From Mycobacteriaceae bacterium (GTDB lineage: Bacteria > Actinomycetota > Actinomycetes > Mycobacteriales > Mycobacteriaceae), in assembly GCA_028726465.1 (NCBI GenBank), contig JAQYQB010000014.1, positions 186,001 through 250,000 of the forward strand: DNA of 64,000 bases, written 5' to 3'. Below, one piece after another: positions 63,927-64,000 of the stretch. The stretch's first letter is position 1; each line of letters opens with the position of its first letter. A model generated the notes under the pieces. It searched no databases. It saw nothing but the letters and a program-made list of their open reading frames with translations, and was not told where the DNA came from. Both the position numbers and the translations under genes were made by a program.

Positions 63927-64000
63927 CCGCAAGGCGCCCTCCCCGGGCAGCCTCGCGCCAGATCCCCTAAGCTAGGTACCAAGAGCTAAAGCTTTGGGGG

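Overview
The window is chromosomal DNA from a high-GC actinobacterium of the order Mycobacteriales, almost certainly a Corynebacterium. The evidence is conserved actinobacterial gene order (sigA-ppgK; dut-DUF3710-DUF3159; ribD-like-aftC-msrB; thrS-HIT-pgsA-patA-pimA; ruvCAB-yajC-secDF; dciAE-type lipoprotein-apt-rel; alaS-ruvX-mltG-aroE), genes for phosphatidylinositol mannosides and arabinan of the mycolata envelope, and an actinobacterial coproheme decarboxylase. I cannot name the species. No prophage, insertion sequence or CRISPR array is visible; this is mostly core genome with small accessory insertions.

Layout. 1-9.7 kb: the 5' end of sigA, ppgK, DUF4193, DUF3093, dut, DUF3710, DUF3159, a TRAM-domain RNA methyltransferase, dxs, rnd and DUF3000. 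9.8-13 kb: hemQ, msrB, aftC and a RibD_C reductase. 13-13.9 kb: seven tRNA genes, including a duplicated Val-Gly cassette. 14-16.7 kb: a copper-linked operon (CopC, PCuAC chaperone with a His/Asp tail, Tat-exported DyP peroxidase lipoprotein). 16.8-22.5 kb: thrS and the PIM pathway operon. 22.4-24.3 kb: a GT87 glycosyltransferase and DUF3817 on the minus strand. 24.5-32.5 kb: tesB, yebC, ruvCAB, yajC, secD, secF. 32.6-37.1 kb: peptide-binding lipoprotein, apt, rel. 37.2-41.8 kb: a secreted 5'-nucleotidase, a DUF421 protein, a small secreted protein of unknown function and a membrane-anchored cyclophilin. 42-44.6 kb: tpx, a metallo-beta-lactamase hydrolase and hisS. 44.6-48.1 kb: a TetR regulator divergent from an ABC-ATPase-like protein without recognisable catalytic motifs and a YhgE/Pip membrane protein split by a frameshift. 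48.1-53.5 kb, minus strand: sdaA, an FMN reductase/luciferase-like monooxygenase pair, a possible HEPN-CBS fusion and a zinc metallopeptidase. 53.8-64 kb: aspS, a phosphotransferase, rarA, alaS, ruvX, mltG and aroE.

Points most worth following: (1) the TetR / pseudo-ATPase / Pip locus, with the frameshift at a shortened G run near 46551; (2) tandem 11-bp repeats resembling actinobacterial PHO boxes upstream of the 5'-nucleotidase and again upstream of the small secreted protein; (3) the CopC-PCuAC-DyP operon, preceded by a near-perfect 10-bp inverted repeat; (4) the small secreted protein itself; (5) the possible HEPN-CBS fusion. All assignments rest on reading the sequence and on family knowledge; no database search was run.
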